From: Sulfurimicrobium sp963779055
GTDB taxonomy: Bacteria; Pseudomonadota; Gammaproteobacteria; Burkholderiales; Sulfuricellaceae
Assembly (NCBI GenBank): GCA_963779055.1
Contig: CAVZWN010000002.1
Location: 124,001-188,000, forward strand
DNA length: 64,000 bases
Reading direction: 5' to 3'
Shown: one piece after another, positions 9,391-18,770 of the stretch
Position numbering within the stretch: the first letter of the stretch is position 1
Layout: the number at the start of each line of letters is the position of its first letter
Notes under the pieces: model-generated
The model's input: the letters and a program-made list of their open reading frames with translations, nothing else
Told to the model about the DNA's origin: nothing
The model's database searches: none
Translations under genes and position numbers: made by a program

Positions 9391-10674
9391 ATGACTTCAC
9401 GCAATCAGACCCTGTTCGAGCAATCCCAGCAGCGTATTCCAGGCGGGGTGAATTCTCCAGTTCGTGCTTTCCGCTCAGTCGGCGGCACGCCGGTATTCTT
9501 CAAACGCGGCCTGGGACCGCGGCTCTGGGACGAGGATGACAAAGCCTATATCGACTATGTCGGTTCCTGGGGGCCGGCGATTCTGGGCCATGCCCAGCCT
9601 GACGTGGTTCACGCGGTGCAGGATGCTGCAGCCAGAGGGCTGAGCTTCGGCGCACCTACGGCGCAGGAGCTGGAAATCGCGGAACTGCTGTGCCAGCTGG
9701 TGCCTTCGATGGAGCAGGTGCGGCTGGTGAGCTCCGGCACCGAGGCCACCATGAGCGCGATCCGTCTGGCGCGCGGCTTCACCGGACGCAGCAAGATCAT
9801 CAAGTTCGAGGGCTGCTACCATGGCCATGCCGATTTTCTGCTGGTCAAGGCCGGCTCCGGCGCGCTGACCTTCGGCAATCCCAGCTCTGCCGGCGTACCG
9901 GCGGAAGTCGCGGCACAAACCGTGGTGCTGGACTACAACGATGTGGCCGGCCTGACGCAGGCTTTCCAGAGCATCGGCAACGAGATCGCCGCCGTGATCG
10001 TCGAGCCGGTAGCCGGCAACATGAACCTGATCGCGCCCAAGCCGGAATTTCTCAAGGCGATGCGCGAGCTGTGCAGCCAGTATGGCAGCGTGCTGATTTT
10101 CGACGAAGTGATGACCGGCTTCCGCGTCGGCCTGCATAGCGCACAGGGGCTGTTCGGCATCACGCCGGATCTGACCACACTGGGCAAGGTGATCGGCGGC
10201 GGTATGCCGGTAGGCGCCTTTGGCGGGCGGCGCGACATCATGGAAAAACTGGCGCCGGTAGGCCCGGTTTATCAGGCTGGCACACTCTCCGGCAACCCGG
10301 TGGCGGTGGCCGCCGGACTGGCCACCTTGAAATTGCTGCAATCGCCCGGATTTTATGAAAACCTGACCCGCATGACGAAGAAACTCACCGACGGCCTGAC
10401 CGCGGTGGCGAAGGAAGCCGGGGTTGCTTTCTGCGCCCAGTCGGTGGGCGGCATGTTCGGTCTGTATTTCAGCGCCACGCCGCCGACCAGCTACGCCGAA
10501 GTGATGCAATGCGACAAGGAAGCCTTCAACCGCTTCTTCCACGCCATGCTGGATGAGGGCGTGTACCTTGCGCCTTCCGCATTTGAAGCCGGTTTCGTGT
10601 CTGCCGCCCACGGCGATGCGGAAATCGAGGCAACGCTGGAGGCCGCGCGGCGCGTTTTTGCCAAGATGAAGTAA
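9391..10674 (+). CDS. hemL: HemL, glutamate-1-semialdehyde 2,1-aminomutase
   Basis: This PLP enzyme converts glutamate-1-semialdehyde to 5-aminolevulinate in the C5 haem pathway. The 427-aa protein matches the family length. Visible are GGVNSPVRAF near the N terminus, the substrate loop SSGTEATMSAIRLAR, FEGCYHGHAD, the cofactor-ring motif LIFDEVMTGFRV and the PLP lysine in TTLGKVIGGGMPVGAFGG (about K266). Haem supply suits a genome neighbourhood with several c-type cytochromes. It starts 8 bp after thiE. Confidence 0.95.
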   Translation: MTSRNQTLFEQSQQRIPGGVNSPVRAFRSVGGTPVFFKRGLGPRLWDEDDKAYIDYVGSWGPAILGHAQPDVVHAVQDAAARGLSFGAPTAQELEIAELLCQLVPSMEQVRLVSSGTEATMSAIRLARGFTGRSKIIKFEGCYHGHADFLLVKAGSGALTFGNPSSAGVPAEVAAQTVVLDYNDVAGLTQAFQSIGNEIAAVIVEPVAGNMNLIAPKPEFLKAMRELCSQYGSVLIFDEVMTGFRVGLHSAQGLFGITPDLTTLGKVIGGGMPVGAFGGRRDIMEKLAPVGPVYQAGTLSGNPVAVAAGLATLKLLQSPGFYENLTRMTKKLTDGLTAVAKEAGVAFCAQSVGGMFGLYFSATPPTSYAEVMQCDKEAFNRFFHAMLDEGVYLAPSAFEAGFVSAAHGDAEIEATLEAARRVFAKMK

Positions 10675-10686
10675 GCAGGAGATAAC

Positions 10687-11733
10687 ATGCGCCCAGCGCA
10701 ACTGATGACGATTTTAGAGCGGGAATTTACCAGCGCCGCTGAAGGCCACCATACGCCCGTCATGCTGTGGGGACCGCCCGGCGTGGGCAAGTCGCAGATC
10801 ATCGCCCAGGTGGCGGCGCGCCACCAGGCTCCGGTGGTGGATATCCGCCTGTCGCAGATGGAGCCTTCCGACCTGCGCGGCATCCCGTTCCGCATCGGAG
10901 ACCACGTGGAATGGGCGGTGCCGGCCATGCTGCCGGATGCCGAGCGCCACGGTCCGGCTGGCATCCTGTTTCTCGATGAAATCACTTCCGCGCCGCCCAG
11001 TGTTTCGGCTGCGGCCTACCAGCTCATTCTCGACCGTCGCCTGGGCAATTACAGCGTGCCCGATGGCTGGGCTATTTTCGCCGCCGGCAACCGCCAGGGC
11101 GACCGCGGCGTGACCTATACCATGCCGGCACCGCTGGCCAACCGTTTTTCCCACTTCGAGGTGGAGGCCAATCTCGACGACTGGGTGGCCTGGGCCTACC
11201 ACAGCGGCATCGACGAGCGCCTGATCGCCTTTCTGCGCTTCCGCCCCGAATTGCTGTTCGATTTCGACCCTGCGCATAATCCGGTCGCTTTCCCTTCGCC
11301 GCGTTCCTGGGAATTTGCTCACCGCGCCCTGCAGAAGTTCGGTGATATGCCGGAACTGCTGCTTGGTTCGCTGCAGGCCTGTGTCGGCCCGGCGGCCGGC
11401 CTGGAACTGCATGCTTTCGTCGACAACCTGGGCAAGATGCCGGATATCGATGCCATCGTGCGCGGCGAGGCCGCCGATGTGCCGCATGAAGTGGACCTGC
11501 AGTACGCAGTCGCTTCTGCGCTGGTCGGGCGCGCCATCCGCGCCAAAGGTGCGCCTGATGCGGCGACTGTGCATGGCCACATCCTTGATTACGCCACCCG
11601 TTTCCCCTTGCGTGAAATGGGCATCATGCTGGTGTCGGACATGCACCGCGCCATCGGCCAGCAGCTGTTCAAGGTGCCGCAGTTCTCGCAATGGGCCAAT
11701 GCAGTGGCCGACATCATGCTGTACGAGATGTGA
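10687..11733 (+). CDS. MoxR-family AAA+ ATPase
   Basis: This is a chaperone-like AAA+ ATPase of the MoxR class; such proteins work with a VWA-domain partner in maturing or inserting cofactors into target enzymes. The 348-aa protein has Walker A GPPGVGKS (residues 29-36), Walker B ILFLDEITS (93-100) and a sensor-1 Asn in FAAGNRQGD. ATG 10687 has AGGAGA upstream. The VWA-type partner begins 17 bp downstream, then the DsrS-like gene, giving a likely three-gene operon behind hemL. The client of the pair is unknown. Confidence 0.85.
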   Translation: MRPAQLMTILEREFTSAAEGHHTPVMLWGPPGVGKSQIIAQVAARHQAPVVDIRLSQMEPSDLRGIPFRIGDHVEWAVPAMLPDAERHGPAGILFLDEITSAPPSVSAAAYQLILDRRLGNYSVPDGWAIFAAGNRQGDRGVTYTMPAPLANRFSHFEVEANLDDWVAWAYHSGIDERLIAFLRFRPELLFDFDPAHNPVAFPSPRSWEFAHRALQKFGDMPELLLGSLQACVGPAAGLELHAFVDNLGKMPDIDAIVRGEAADVPHEVDLQYAVASALVGRAIRAKGAPDAATVHGHILDYATRFPLREMGIMLVSDMHRAIGQQLFKVPQFSQWANAVADIMLYEM

Positions 11734-11750
11734 TTTGAGTCACCGATGCA

Positions 11751-13004
11751 ATGTTTGATACTTCAATCGAAACCAAGCTGGCTGCGGCACGCACCCGGCT
11801 GATTCTCGACAAGCCTTTCCTCGGCGCGCTGGCCCTGCGTCTGCCGATGGTGGCGGCAAGCGAAAAATGGTGCCCCACTTCCGCCACCGATGCGCGCAAG
11901 TTTTACTATAACCCCGCCTACATCGCCGCGCTGACGCTGGAAGAAACCCAGTTCGTGCTGGCCCACGAGGCGCTGCATTGCGCGCTCTCCCATTTCGCCC
12001 GTCGCCAGCATCGCGTCAAGCATCGCTGGGACGTGGCCTGCGACCATGCCATCAATCCCCTGCTGGTGGCTGACGGTTTAAAACCACCACCGGGCGTGCT
12101 GCTGCTGGATGCCTATGAGGGCATGACAGCGGAAGAAATCTACCCCTGCATCGGCGACAATAACTCCGACCAGACCATGGACCAGCATCTCTACGACAGT
12201 GATGAGCAGGAAGGTGGGCAGGAGGGAGAAAACGATCAGGAGCCGCAACAGGATGGCGGCGGAGGCAGTGGAAAACAGCAAAAGGACGATGCCGAGGGCA
12301 GTGGGGGCGGGCAGCAGCAGGAGCCACAGGAAGGGCAGAGTGGCGCCGACAGGCCGCCGCCCTTGAGTACGAAGGAACGTGATGAACTGGGCCAGCAATG
12401 GCAGCAGCGCATGGCCGCCGCCGCCCAGCAGGCCATGGCGGCTGGCAAGATGGGTGGCGTTCTGGCGCGTATGGTGGATCATCTGCTACAACCTCAGTTG
12501 CCGTGGCGCATGCTGCTGGCACGTTACATGAGTCAGGTGGCGCGTGATGATTACAGCTATATGCGGCCTTCGCGAAGAGAGGGGCAAGTGATTTTCCCTT
12601 CCCTGCGTAGCGGCCAGGTGGATCTGGTAGTGGCCCTGGATACCAGCGGATCGGTGGGGGAAAAGGAGCTGGCGCAGTTCCTCTCGGAAGTGAACGCGCT
12701 CAAGGGCCAGTTGCGCGCCCGGGTCACCCTGCTGGCTTGCGATACCGCTGTGGTTGAAGGTGCGCCGTGGGAATTCGAGCCGTGGGAAGAACTGAAGTTG
12801 CCGGAGCATATCAAGGGCGGGGGGGGGACCAGTTTTGTGCCGGTCTTCGAATGGCTTTCCCGTTACGGACGGCAGCCGGATTTGCTGCTCTACTTCACCG
12901 ATGCCGAGGGCGATTTTCCCGGACAGGAACCGAACTTTCCCACTATCTGGCTGGTCAAGGGCAAGGCACCCGTGCCCTGGGGACAAAGGATACAGCTTAA
13001 CTGA
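11751..13004 (+). CDS. Metallopeptidase-like/VWA domain protein (MoxR partner)
   Basis: The protein has 417 residues in two parts. The N-terminal half resembles the DUF2201 putative metallopeptidase domain and carries a zinc-site-like HEALHCALSHF at residues 72-82 (HExxH plus a later His). After a hydrophilic Gln/Gly/Glu-rich linker (about 145-215), the C-terminal half is a VWA-like domain with a MIDAS-type DTSGSVG and a GGGGTSF stretch near 355. It overlaps the next gene by one base (TGATG) and follows the MoxR ATPase by 17 bp, the usual ATPase/VWA pairing. Whether it is a peptidase or only a scaffold cannot be told. Confidence 0.8.
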   Translation: MFDTSIETKLAAARTRLILDKPFLGALALRLPMVAASEKWCPTSATDARKFYYNPAYIAALTLEETQFVLAHEALHCALSHFARRQHRVKHRWDVACDHAINPLLVADGLKPPPGVLLLDAYEGMTAEEIYPCIGDNNSDQTMDQHLYDSDEQEGGQEGENDQEPQQDGGGGSGKQQKDDAEGSGGGQQQEPQEGQSGADRPPPLSTKERDELGQQWQQRMAAAAQQAMAAGKMGGVLARMVDHLLQPQLPWRMLLARYMSQVARDDYSYMRPSRREGQVIFPSLRSGQVDLVVALDTSGSVGEKELAQFLSEVNALKGQLRARVTLLACDTAVVEGAPWEFEPWEELKLPEHIKGGGGTSFVPVFEWLSRYGRQPDLLLYFTDAEGDFPGQEPNFPTIWLVKGKAPVPWGQRIQLN

Positions 13005-14131
13005 TGGAACTCTCCAGCGAAGACGCCCTGCGCCTCAATGTCCTGCTGACGCATGATTTGCAGGCGGTACGCATTGACGAAAACAGCCTTACCCTTTATG
13101 CCCTGACCGAACGCGGCGAGGCGCGCGTTGCGCTGCACCCGACCGGGCGCAAGGAGCAATATCTGCGTCTGGTACGTGAAATGCTGTCCAGCCACGCGCT
13201 TGGCTCGCCCGGCGGCTACCCGTTGTACATTCAGCGCTGGACGCGCATGGGACAGAACTCCGGGGATAATATCGACAAACTGTTGCTGCTGGGCGATGCC
13301 GAGGCTGTGGTTTCGGTGGCCTACTCGCCCCGGCTGACGGACGAACTTGCGCGCCGTGCCTGGTGGTGCATGCAGAGCGGAGATAATGCCCGCCGCATGC
13401 TGGAGCGCACCTGTATTGCAGAGGGGGCGATGGGGCCGGTCCTGGCAGAGTACCTGGTGGAATACCTGCCGTTCGAAACCAGTCCGCATGTCATTATCGA
13501 TACCGTGCGTATCGTGCTGCAGCCCGGCTTGATCAGTGAACAGACCCTGCTGCGTCTATGGGGACGGGCGAAAGGCGACAATACCTACTATGCGGGTTTT
13601 CTCGCGGCGCTGCCGGATGCGCTGCCCGGCCAGAGCACGGCGCGTGCCGACTGGGATCGTATCGAACCGGCTCTGACGCCATTGCTGGCCAGCGGCAACA
13701 AATATGCGCACCAGCTGGCACGGGTGCTGGACGCACCCGGTCAGATGTTTCTTGCCGCCTGTGGCGATGTGCTGAGCCGACCCGCAGACCAGGATGTGGC
13801 CCGTTCTGTGTTCCGCACTGTGGGGGCCTATTTTGGCGTGTTGCGGCAGGATGCCGGTCATGAGATCAAGCCGGACGAAGCTCTGACTCAGGCGGATTTG
13901 CGGCTGTTGAATCCCGATGCCGAACTGGCTGCGCTGCTTGCCGTGGTCCCGGCGTTGCAGCCGGAAACAAGAAGCCTGCTGGCGTTATCGGAAATGGGCG
14001 AATTCAGTGTGACGCCGATTCTGGTGCGTACTACCGCCATCGGCTCCCTGATGCGGCGCAAGCTGGAGCCGGTGAGCGAACCGGCAATGGAACAGCTTGC
14101 CGTATTGCGGGGCGCCCGCCCGGCTATTTAG
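13004..14131 (+). CDS. DsrS-like protein of unknown function
   Basis: This is a 375-aa soluble protein without signal peptide or membrane segments. Its start MELSSEDALRLNVLL, the run GSPGGYPLYIQRWTRMGQ and the stretch VLAEYLVEYLPFET match what I remember of the family annotated as DsrS, encoded at the end of the dsr cluster of Allochromatium vinosum; the assignment is from memory, not a search. No catalytic motif is evident and the fold looks helical. It starts inside the stop of the VWA gene, so the two are coupled, and its 3' end overlaps the convergent cytochrome gene by 8 bp. A role in sulfur metabolism is inference. Confidence 0.5.
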   Translation: MELSSEDALRLNVLLTHDLQAVRIDENSLTLYALTERGEARVALHPTGRKEQYLRLVREMLSSHALGSPGGYPLYIQRWTRMGQNSGDNIDKLLLLGDAEAVVSVAYSPRLTDELARRAWWCMQSGDNARRMLERTCIAEGAMGPVLAEYLVEYLPFETSPHVIIDTVRIVLQPGLISEQTLLRLWGRAKGDNTYYAGFLAALPDALPGQSTARADWDRIEPALTPLLASGNKYAHQLARVLDAPGQMFLAACGDVLSRPADQDVARSVFRTVGAYFGVLRQDAGHEIKPDEALTQADLRLLNPDAELAALLAVVPALQPETRSLLALSEMGEFSVTPILVRTTAIGSLMRRKLEPVSEPAMEQLAVLRGARPAI

Positions 14132-14831
14132 CCATTCTTTCGGGCAGGCCGATCCGGGAGATGTAATCCGCTACTGCGCTGATGTCTTTGGCGGAATAAT
14201 TTTTTACCACCCTGACCATTTTGGGATTGGCATTGCGCCGGTTCCCGTCCCGGATGTCTTCAATCTGGCGTACCAGATAGCGGTAGTGCTGGCCAGTGGT
14301 GACAGGATAGAATTTTTCGGCTTTGCCTTCGCCACGCTTGCCGTGACAGGAAGTGCAGTTTTTCAGGTACAGCGCCTTGCCGCGCGCGAGGTCGCTGCCG
14401 GGGCCGATGTCATTGTTGCCGGGCAATGGCAGGCTGTTGAGGAAGGCGGCGATGTCGGCCACTTCCTGTGTGTCTACAACATGCTTCCCGGCAAAGGGGA
14501 ACATCTTCGGATTGTCGCGCCGTCCTTCGCGCACATCGGACATCTGTTTGATCAGCACCGTGGTGTGCTGCCCTGCCAGTTGCGGGTAAGTGCCGTCGGG
14601 CCGGCCGGAGGCGTCCGGCTTGTGGCAGCCCTGGCAGACCTGGTAGGCGATCTTTCCGCGCTCCACGTCACCTTTCATTTTCAGAAGAACCGCTTCCTCA
14701 CCCGACTGTGCTTCCCAGTGATAATCGGGGGATTCGATGCCGGGTGCCCTGGGTTGTGCGGGCGGGGCCGCATGGGCGGATGCCAGCACAGCCAGGCTCA
14801 GGGACAGGCTGATCAGAAATGCTTTTTTCAT
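14124..14831 (-). CDS. Diheme cytochrome c, c4-like
   Basis: This is a periplasmic electron carrier of 235 aa with two class I haem domains. A signal peptide (MKKAFLISLSLSLAVLASAHA) is followed by haem motifs CQGCH near residue 70 and CTSCH near residue 160, each with distal Met candidates (KMFPFAG, NPKMVRV). The layout resembles cytochrome c4 but with a longer N-terminal extension. It follows another c4 gene by 23 bp and probably belongs to the same transcript as the ccsB-resB maturation genes. Its redox partner is not evident; a terminal oxidase or sulfur dehydrogenase is likely in this type of organism. Confidence 0.82.
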   Translation of the reverse strand: MKKAFLISLSLSLAVLASAHAAPPAQPRAPGIESPDYHWEAQSGEEAVLLKMKGDVERGKIAYQVCQGCHKPDASGRPDGTYPQLAGQHTTVLIKQMSDVREGRRDNPKMFPFAGKHVVDTQEVADIAAFLNSLPLPGNNDIGPGSDLARGKALYLKNCTSCHGKRGEGKAEKFYPVTTGQHYRYLVRQIEDIRDGNRRNANPKMVRVVKNYSAKDISAVADYISRIGLPERMAK

Positions 14832-14854
14832 CGTGAAAGTCCTTCTTTCAGTGA

Positions 14855-15475
14855 CTACTTCAGGCTGGCGATATATTCGGAAACCGCTTTCATTTCCTGC
14901 TCGGTCATCCGCAACGCAAGGGACTGCATGACCAGGCCGCGGTCGTTATCCCGCTCACCGCTGGAAAAACGTTTTAACTGCTGGTAAACGTAGCTGGCAT
15001 GTTGCCCAGCCAGGTGCGGGTAGGTGCTGGTGCCACTCCCATCCGGCTGATGACAACCATAGCAGGCCGGCACGCCCAGCTCGGGATTTCCTTCCGCATA
15101 GAATTTTTTGCCGAATTCGAGCAGTTCCGGGTTTTTGACTACATTGGGGCTGTTTTTCTGAGCCGCAAAATGAAGTGCCAGATTGGACATGTCGTCCGGG
15201 CTCAGCGTGGCCACCATGCCAGCCATGATGTCGTTTTTGCGCTTGCCTGCCTTGAAGTCCTTGAGCTGCTTGAGCAGATATTCCGGTTGTATGCCCGCAA
15301 GCTTTGGATAATCCGGATTGGGCGGGGTGATGCCGTTGCCATCCTGTCCGTGACAGGCCGAGCAGATCTGGGTTGCGATGATCGCCCCCTTCTTCGCATC
15401 ACCCTTGACGGGTAGTGCGGCGCAGGCCGAGCTCGCGAAAAAGAAGGCCAGAATAGCGAGGATGGCTTGATTCAC
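14855..15475 (-). CDS. Cytochrome c4-type diheme protein
   Basis: This periplasmic diheme cytochrome has 206 aa if translated from GTG 15475. I chose that start because AGGGGG sits 8 bp upstream and the signal peptide (NQAILAILAFFFASSACA) then begins directly; longer in-frame starts would run into ccsB. Haem motifs are CSACHGQDG and CYGCHQPDG, with Met ligand candidates in the MAGMVATL and MQSLALRM regions, the c4 pattern. The gene begins 17 bp after the ccsB stop, so maturation factors and a substrate cytochrome are co-transcribed. Confidence 0.85.
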   Translation of the reverse strand: MNQAILAILAFFFASSACAALPVKGDAKKGAIIATQICSACHGQDGNGITPPNPDYPKLAGIQPEYLLKQLKDFKAGKRKNDIMAGMVATLSPDDMSNLALHFAAQKNSPNVVKNPELLEFGKKFYAEGNPELGVPACYGCHQPDGSGTSTYPHLAGQHASYVYQQLKRFSSGERDNDRGLVMQSLALRMTEQEMKAVSEYIASLK

Positions 15476-15491
15476 GGCACTTACCCCCTGC

Positions 15492-16646
15492 TTACAGCGT
15501 GCCATAGGAATGCAAGCCGGATAAGAACATGTTGACGCCAAGGAAGGCAAAGGCGGTCACAAACAGTCCAATGACCGCCCACCACGCCAGCAGCGGGCCG
15601 CGCAGGCCCTTGACCAGGCGCAGATGGAGCCAGGCAGCGTAATTCAGCCATACGATCAGCGCCCAGGTTTCCTTGGGGTCCCATGACCAGTAGCCGCCCC
15701 AGGCCTCCGCTGCCCACATGGCGCCGAGAATGGTGGCGATCGTAAAGAAGGCGAAGCCGATGGCGATGGACTTGTACATCAGGTCATCAAGCAGATCCAG
15801 CGCCGGCAGGCGGCTTGTGAGGATGCCCTTCCCGGCCAGCAGGTAAGCTGCGCCAACGCTCGCAGCCAGCGCGAAAGCGCCATAACCGATGAAATTGGCG
15901 GGGACGTGAATTTTCATCCAGTAGGATTGCAGCGCCGGAACCAGCGGCTGGATTTCATGCGCCTGACGGTCGAAGGTGTACCACAGCAGAAAGCCTACCG
16001 CCACGCTGATGACCGGAAGCACGAAGCTGCCCAGCTGGCGATTCTGGTAGCGCAGTTCGTAATAGAGATACATCAGCGCGGTGAGGATGGCGAACAGAAT
16101 AAAAACTTCATACAGGTTGCTGAGCGGAATGTGCCCGGCGTCCGGGCTGATCAGGTAGGACTCGTACCAGCGCGTCATCAGGCCGACAAAGCCCATGACC
16201 ACCGCGCTCCAGGTAATGGCACTGGATACCCGTTCGACAAACCCGGAGCGGGTCAACAGGGCAAGCCAGTAACTGGCGGTGGCAAGCACGAACAGGGCGC
16301 TCATCCACATGATGGCGGTCTGGCTGCCGAAGAAGAATTTGAGAAAGAAGGCCTGCTCTGCGCGTTCCAGTTGGCCGTGATACTGGCTGACGCCGAACAG
16401 GCTCAGCGCTGCCACCACCAGCAGCAGAATGCGGAACGGTTTCCAGAACCAGCCCTGCCAGATCATGCCTGCAGCGGTGAGAAACAGGATGCCCTTTTCG
16501 TAGGCATCCATGTAATTGCCATAGAGCTGGAAGGCAACAATACTGCCGCCCGCCAGCGCCAGTGCATACAGCCAGTCAAACCACGACAGGGATTTGAGCA
16601 GGGAGGGGCGGGCGTTATATTCGAGTGTCTTGTCCGTCAGTTCCAT
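15492..16646 (-). CDS. ccsB: CcsB/CcsA-type cytochrome c biogenesis protein (System II)
   Basis: This is the haem-handling membrane component of System II cytochrome c maturation; together with ResB it moves haem out and attaches it to CxxCH motifs. The 384-aa protein is mostly hydrophobic, with about eight membrane helices, and carries the tryptophan-rich signature WGGYWSWDPKETWALIVWL near residues 305-325, plus conserved His in the HIPLSNLYE and KIHVPANF regions as possible haem ligands. It begins 3 bp after the resB stop. Naming varies (CcsA, CcsB, ResC) for the same protein. Confidence 0.92.
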   Translation of the reverse strand: MELTDKTLEYNARPSLLKSLSWFDWLYALALAGGSIVAFQLYGNYMDAYEKGILFLTAAGMIWQGWFWKPFRILLLVVAALSLFGVSQYHGQLERAEQAFFLKFFFGSQTAIMWMSALFVLATASYWLALLTRSGFVERVSSAITWSAVVMGFVGLMTRWYESYLISPDAGHIPLSNLYEVFILFAILTALMYLYYELRYQNRQLGSFVLPVISVAVGFLLWYTFDRQAHEIQPLVPALQSYWMKIHVPANFIGYGAFALAASVGAAYLLAGKGILTSRLPALDLLDDLMYKSIAIGFAFFTIATILGAMWAAEAWGGYWSWDPKETWALIVWLNYAAWLHLRLVKGLRGPLLAWWAVIGLFVTAFAFLGVNMFLSGLHSYGTL

Positions 16647-16649
16647 GGC

Positions 16650-18695
16650 TTATTCCCTTAGTAGTTCCGCCAAATGTGTCTTGTGGCGGCTGAATTCCTG
16701 TTCGAAGTCCAGCGTCTTGCGATTGGTGGAGGTCGCGAACAATACCGTTCCCAGTCTAGGTTGGACCAGCAGCCAGATACGGCGTTCCCTGATATAGAAC
16801 ATGAAAAACACGCCCAGAATCAGCAGCGCTGACCCGCCATAGACAATATTCTGTCCGGGGGAGCGAGTGAGTTGCAGGCCGCTCGCCATGACTTCCTCGA
16901 ATTCCGCAAGCTGGAGATAGACCGGTGCACCATAGGCAAACAGGTCGCTGAAGGTGTTGAGGCTGTCGCGTATGAACCCCTGCGTCTCGTCATCCATGAC
17001 AACAGGCTGACCGGCGCGCGACTGGGCGATGCGCCATGCCGAGAGTGTCGCGCTTTCAAGTATCTTGAGATAGGTCTGGGCGGCCTTGTCCCGTTCAGCC
17101 TCAGGCACGCTTTTTTCGATGAAACTGGCCATGGATTCATATCCGCCGCTGGCAAATACATCCAGTATTCTGGCCGTGCTGCCCACCAGTTTGTTTTGCA
17201 GTTCAGGGTCAATTTTTTCACCCTGCAATGCAAATTCGGCAAAATGGCGCGCTATTTCTGGGTGATTTTTCTTGTCCAGCAGCATGGCGCGCAGGCGCAT
17301 GAAGCCGTCTATGTTGCTTTGCCTGTCCAGCGGCAGACGTATGTAACGGAACGGCTCGTTGGGCGCCATGCGCATGCCGGAGAGCAGGTACCAGCGGTCT
17401 TCAAACTGGATCGGCAGCATGTAGTTGAAATACTCCCGTGCCTGGCCCTGGGCGTCCCGGATCTTGTACTGGAAGCTGGGGCCAACATTGCGCAGTTCTT
17501 TCTGCGCACGCTGGGTGCTGCCGGTCTGGAGAAATTTGTTCAGATTATCCATTGCGCTTGCGCCTCCACCCTCGCCGGCAAAGTTTTCGATGTTGAACTT
17601 CCGGAACTCGGTAAATTCAATCATGTAATTGGCGTCGCCGTTGGAAAGCTGGGTGGATTCGCTGATGGTGCCCTTGATGTCAAAAGCGTTGTGATTCGTG
17701 CTGAACAGATTCCAGCCTTTCATTTTCAGGCGTGAGCCGCCATCGCCGAAGCTGGCCTGGTAAATGGCAACGCCCTTGTAAATCAGCGGGTGGTTGACGC
17801 TGATGGTGCGAGAAACACTTTCCCTGGTGGTTTTGTCGATCAGCGTGATGTCGCTTTCGAACGATTTGGGCTGCCCGGTAGGGTAATGCTCTACCCTGAA
17901 TTTTTTCAGTTTGACCTCAAATGGCAGATCCTGCACCAGATAGCCATCGGCAATATGGATGAAGACGACATCGGCCCTGGCGCCTTCTGGAATGGTTACG
18001 CCGCCGCGGAATGACAGATTGGAGGGAGACAGGCGGCTGATGTCGGGGACCTGGTTCTGCGGAACATCTCGGGTTTCGATTTTCTTCCAGCCCAGCAGTT
18101 GCTGGGCCTTGAGCGGGATATTGCCGTCTATCAGGCCGCCCAGGCAGATCACCACAATGGCCGTGTGCGTGAGTATGTAGCCGATGCGGTGGTAGCTACC
18201 GGCCTTTGCGGCGATCAGGATATCCCCTGCTTCGTTCGGCGTACCCAGTTTGGTGCGGAATCCCTGACCCAGAAGATATTTCCCGAGCCGGTGAGTCAGG
18301 GCGTCTGCGGGCAGGGCTGTGGAGAATTCAGTCTGATGGGAAAATGCACGCAGCGAGGTTTCCGTGGCGTGCTCACGGAACGAGCGCATTTCGCGCAGCA
18401 TCAGTGGCGTGTTGCGGTAAACGCACAGGCTGGTGGAGAGAATCAGGAACGCCAGGATGGTCAGGAACCAGCTGGAGTGGTACACATCGTAAAGGCCCAG
18501 CATCTCGAAAAACTGGAACCAGAACTGGCCAAACTGCATGATGTAGTTCGGGTAGGGTTCGTTTTGCTTGAGGACGGTGCCAATGATCGAGGCGATTGCC
18601 AGCACGGTAAGCAGGCTGATGGCAAAACGCATCGAGCTCAGCAGTTCATACAGGCTCTGGGAGAGGTTGCGGTGCGATGGCTTGGGCTGGGTCAC
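16650..18695 (-). CDS. resB: ResB, System II cytochrome c biogenesis protein
   Basis: This is the large partner of CcsB in System II maturation, holding apocytochrome and haem on the periplasmic side. The 681-aa protein has N-terminal helices (RFAISLLTVLAIASIIGTVL, SWFLTILAFLILSTSLCVY), a helix near HRIGYILTHTAIVVICLGG, a long periplasmic domain, and a last helix IVYGGSALLILGVFFMFYI. The assigned start is GTG 18695, without a clear ribosome site; an internal ATG 21 codons later is possible. It lies behind the terminator of the upstream c4 gene, so it likely has its own promoter. Confidence 0.9.
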   Translation of the reverse strand: MTQPKPSHRNLSQSLYELLSSMRFAISLLTVLAIASIIGTVLKQNEPYPNYIMQFGQFWFQFFEMLGLYDVYHSSWFLTILAFLILSTSLCVYRNTPLMLREMRSFREHATETSLRAFSHQTEFSTALPADALTHRLGKYLLGQGFRTKLGTPNEAGDILIAAKAGSYHRIGYILTHTAIVVICLGGLIDGNIPLKAQQLLGWKKIETRDVPQNQVPDISRLSPSNLSFRGGVTIPEGARADVVFIHIADGYLVQDLPFEVKLKKFRVEHYPTGQPKSFESDITLIDKTTRESVSRTISVNHPLIYKGVAIYQASFGDGGSRLKMKGWNLFSTNHNAFDIKGTISESTQLSNGDANYMIEFTEFRKFNIENFAGEGGGASAMDNLNKFLQTGSTQRAQKELRNVGPSFQYKIRDAQGQAREYFNYMLPIQFEDRWYLLSGMRMAPNEPFRYIRLPLDRQSNIDGFMRLRAMLLDKKNHPEIARHFAEFALQGEKIDPELQNKLVGSTARILDVFASGGYESMASFIEKSVPEAERDKAAQTYLKILESATLSAWRIAQSRAGQPVVMDDETQGFIRDSLNTFSDLFAYGAPVYLQLAEFEEVMASGLQLTRSPGQNIVYGGSALLILGVFFMFYIRERRIWLLVQPRLGTVLFATSTNRKTLDFEQEFSRHKTHLAELLRE

Positions 18696-18716
18696 GATAT
18701 AAAAACCGGCACGGAC

Positions 18717-18746
18717 AAAAAAGGGTGACTTGCGCCACCCTTTTCT
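18717..18746 (-). terminator. Rho-independent terminator of the c4 cytochrome gene
   Basis: AAAAGGGTG (18719-18727) pairs with CACCCTTTT (18736-18744) across an 8-nt loop; on the minus strand the stem ends in a run of six T. It lies 25 bp after the c4 stop. It is close to symmetric but nothing on the plus strand needs it. Confidence 0.7.
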
Positions 18747-18770
18747 ATATTACGGTTTCCCGCAGATTTT

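Noticed and set aside
9475..10701. 408-codon open frame antisense to hemL
   Set aside because: It is the mirror of a GC-rich conserved gene; its composition is His/Arg/Gln-rich with no motif, and hemL is certain.
10714..11691. 325-codon open frame antisense to the MoxR gene
   Set aside because: Shadow of a gene with clear Walker motifs on the plus strand.
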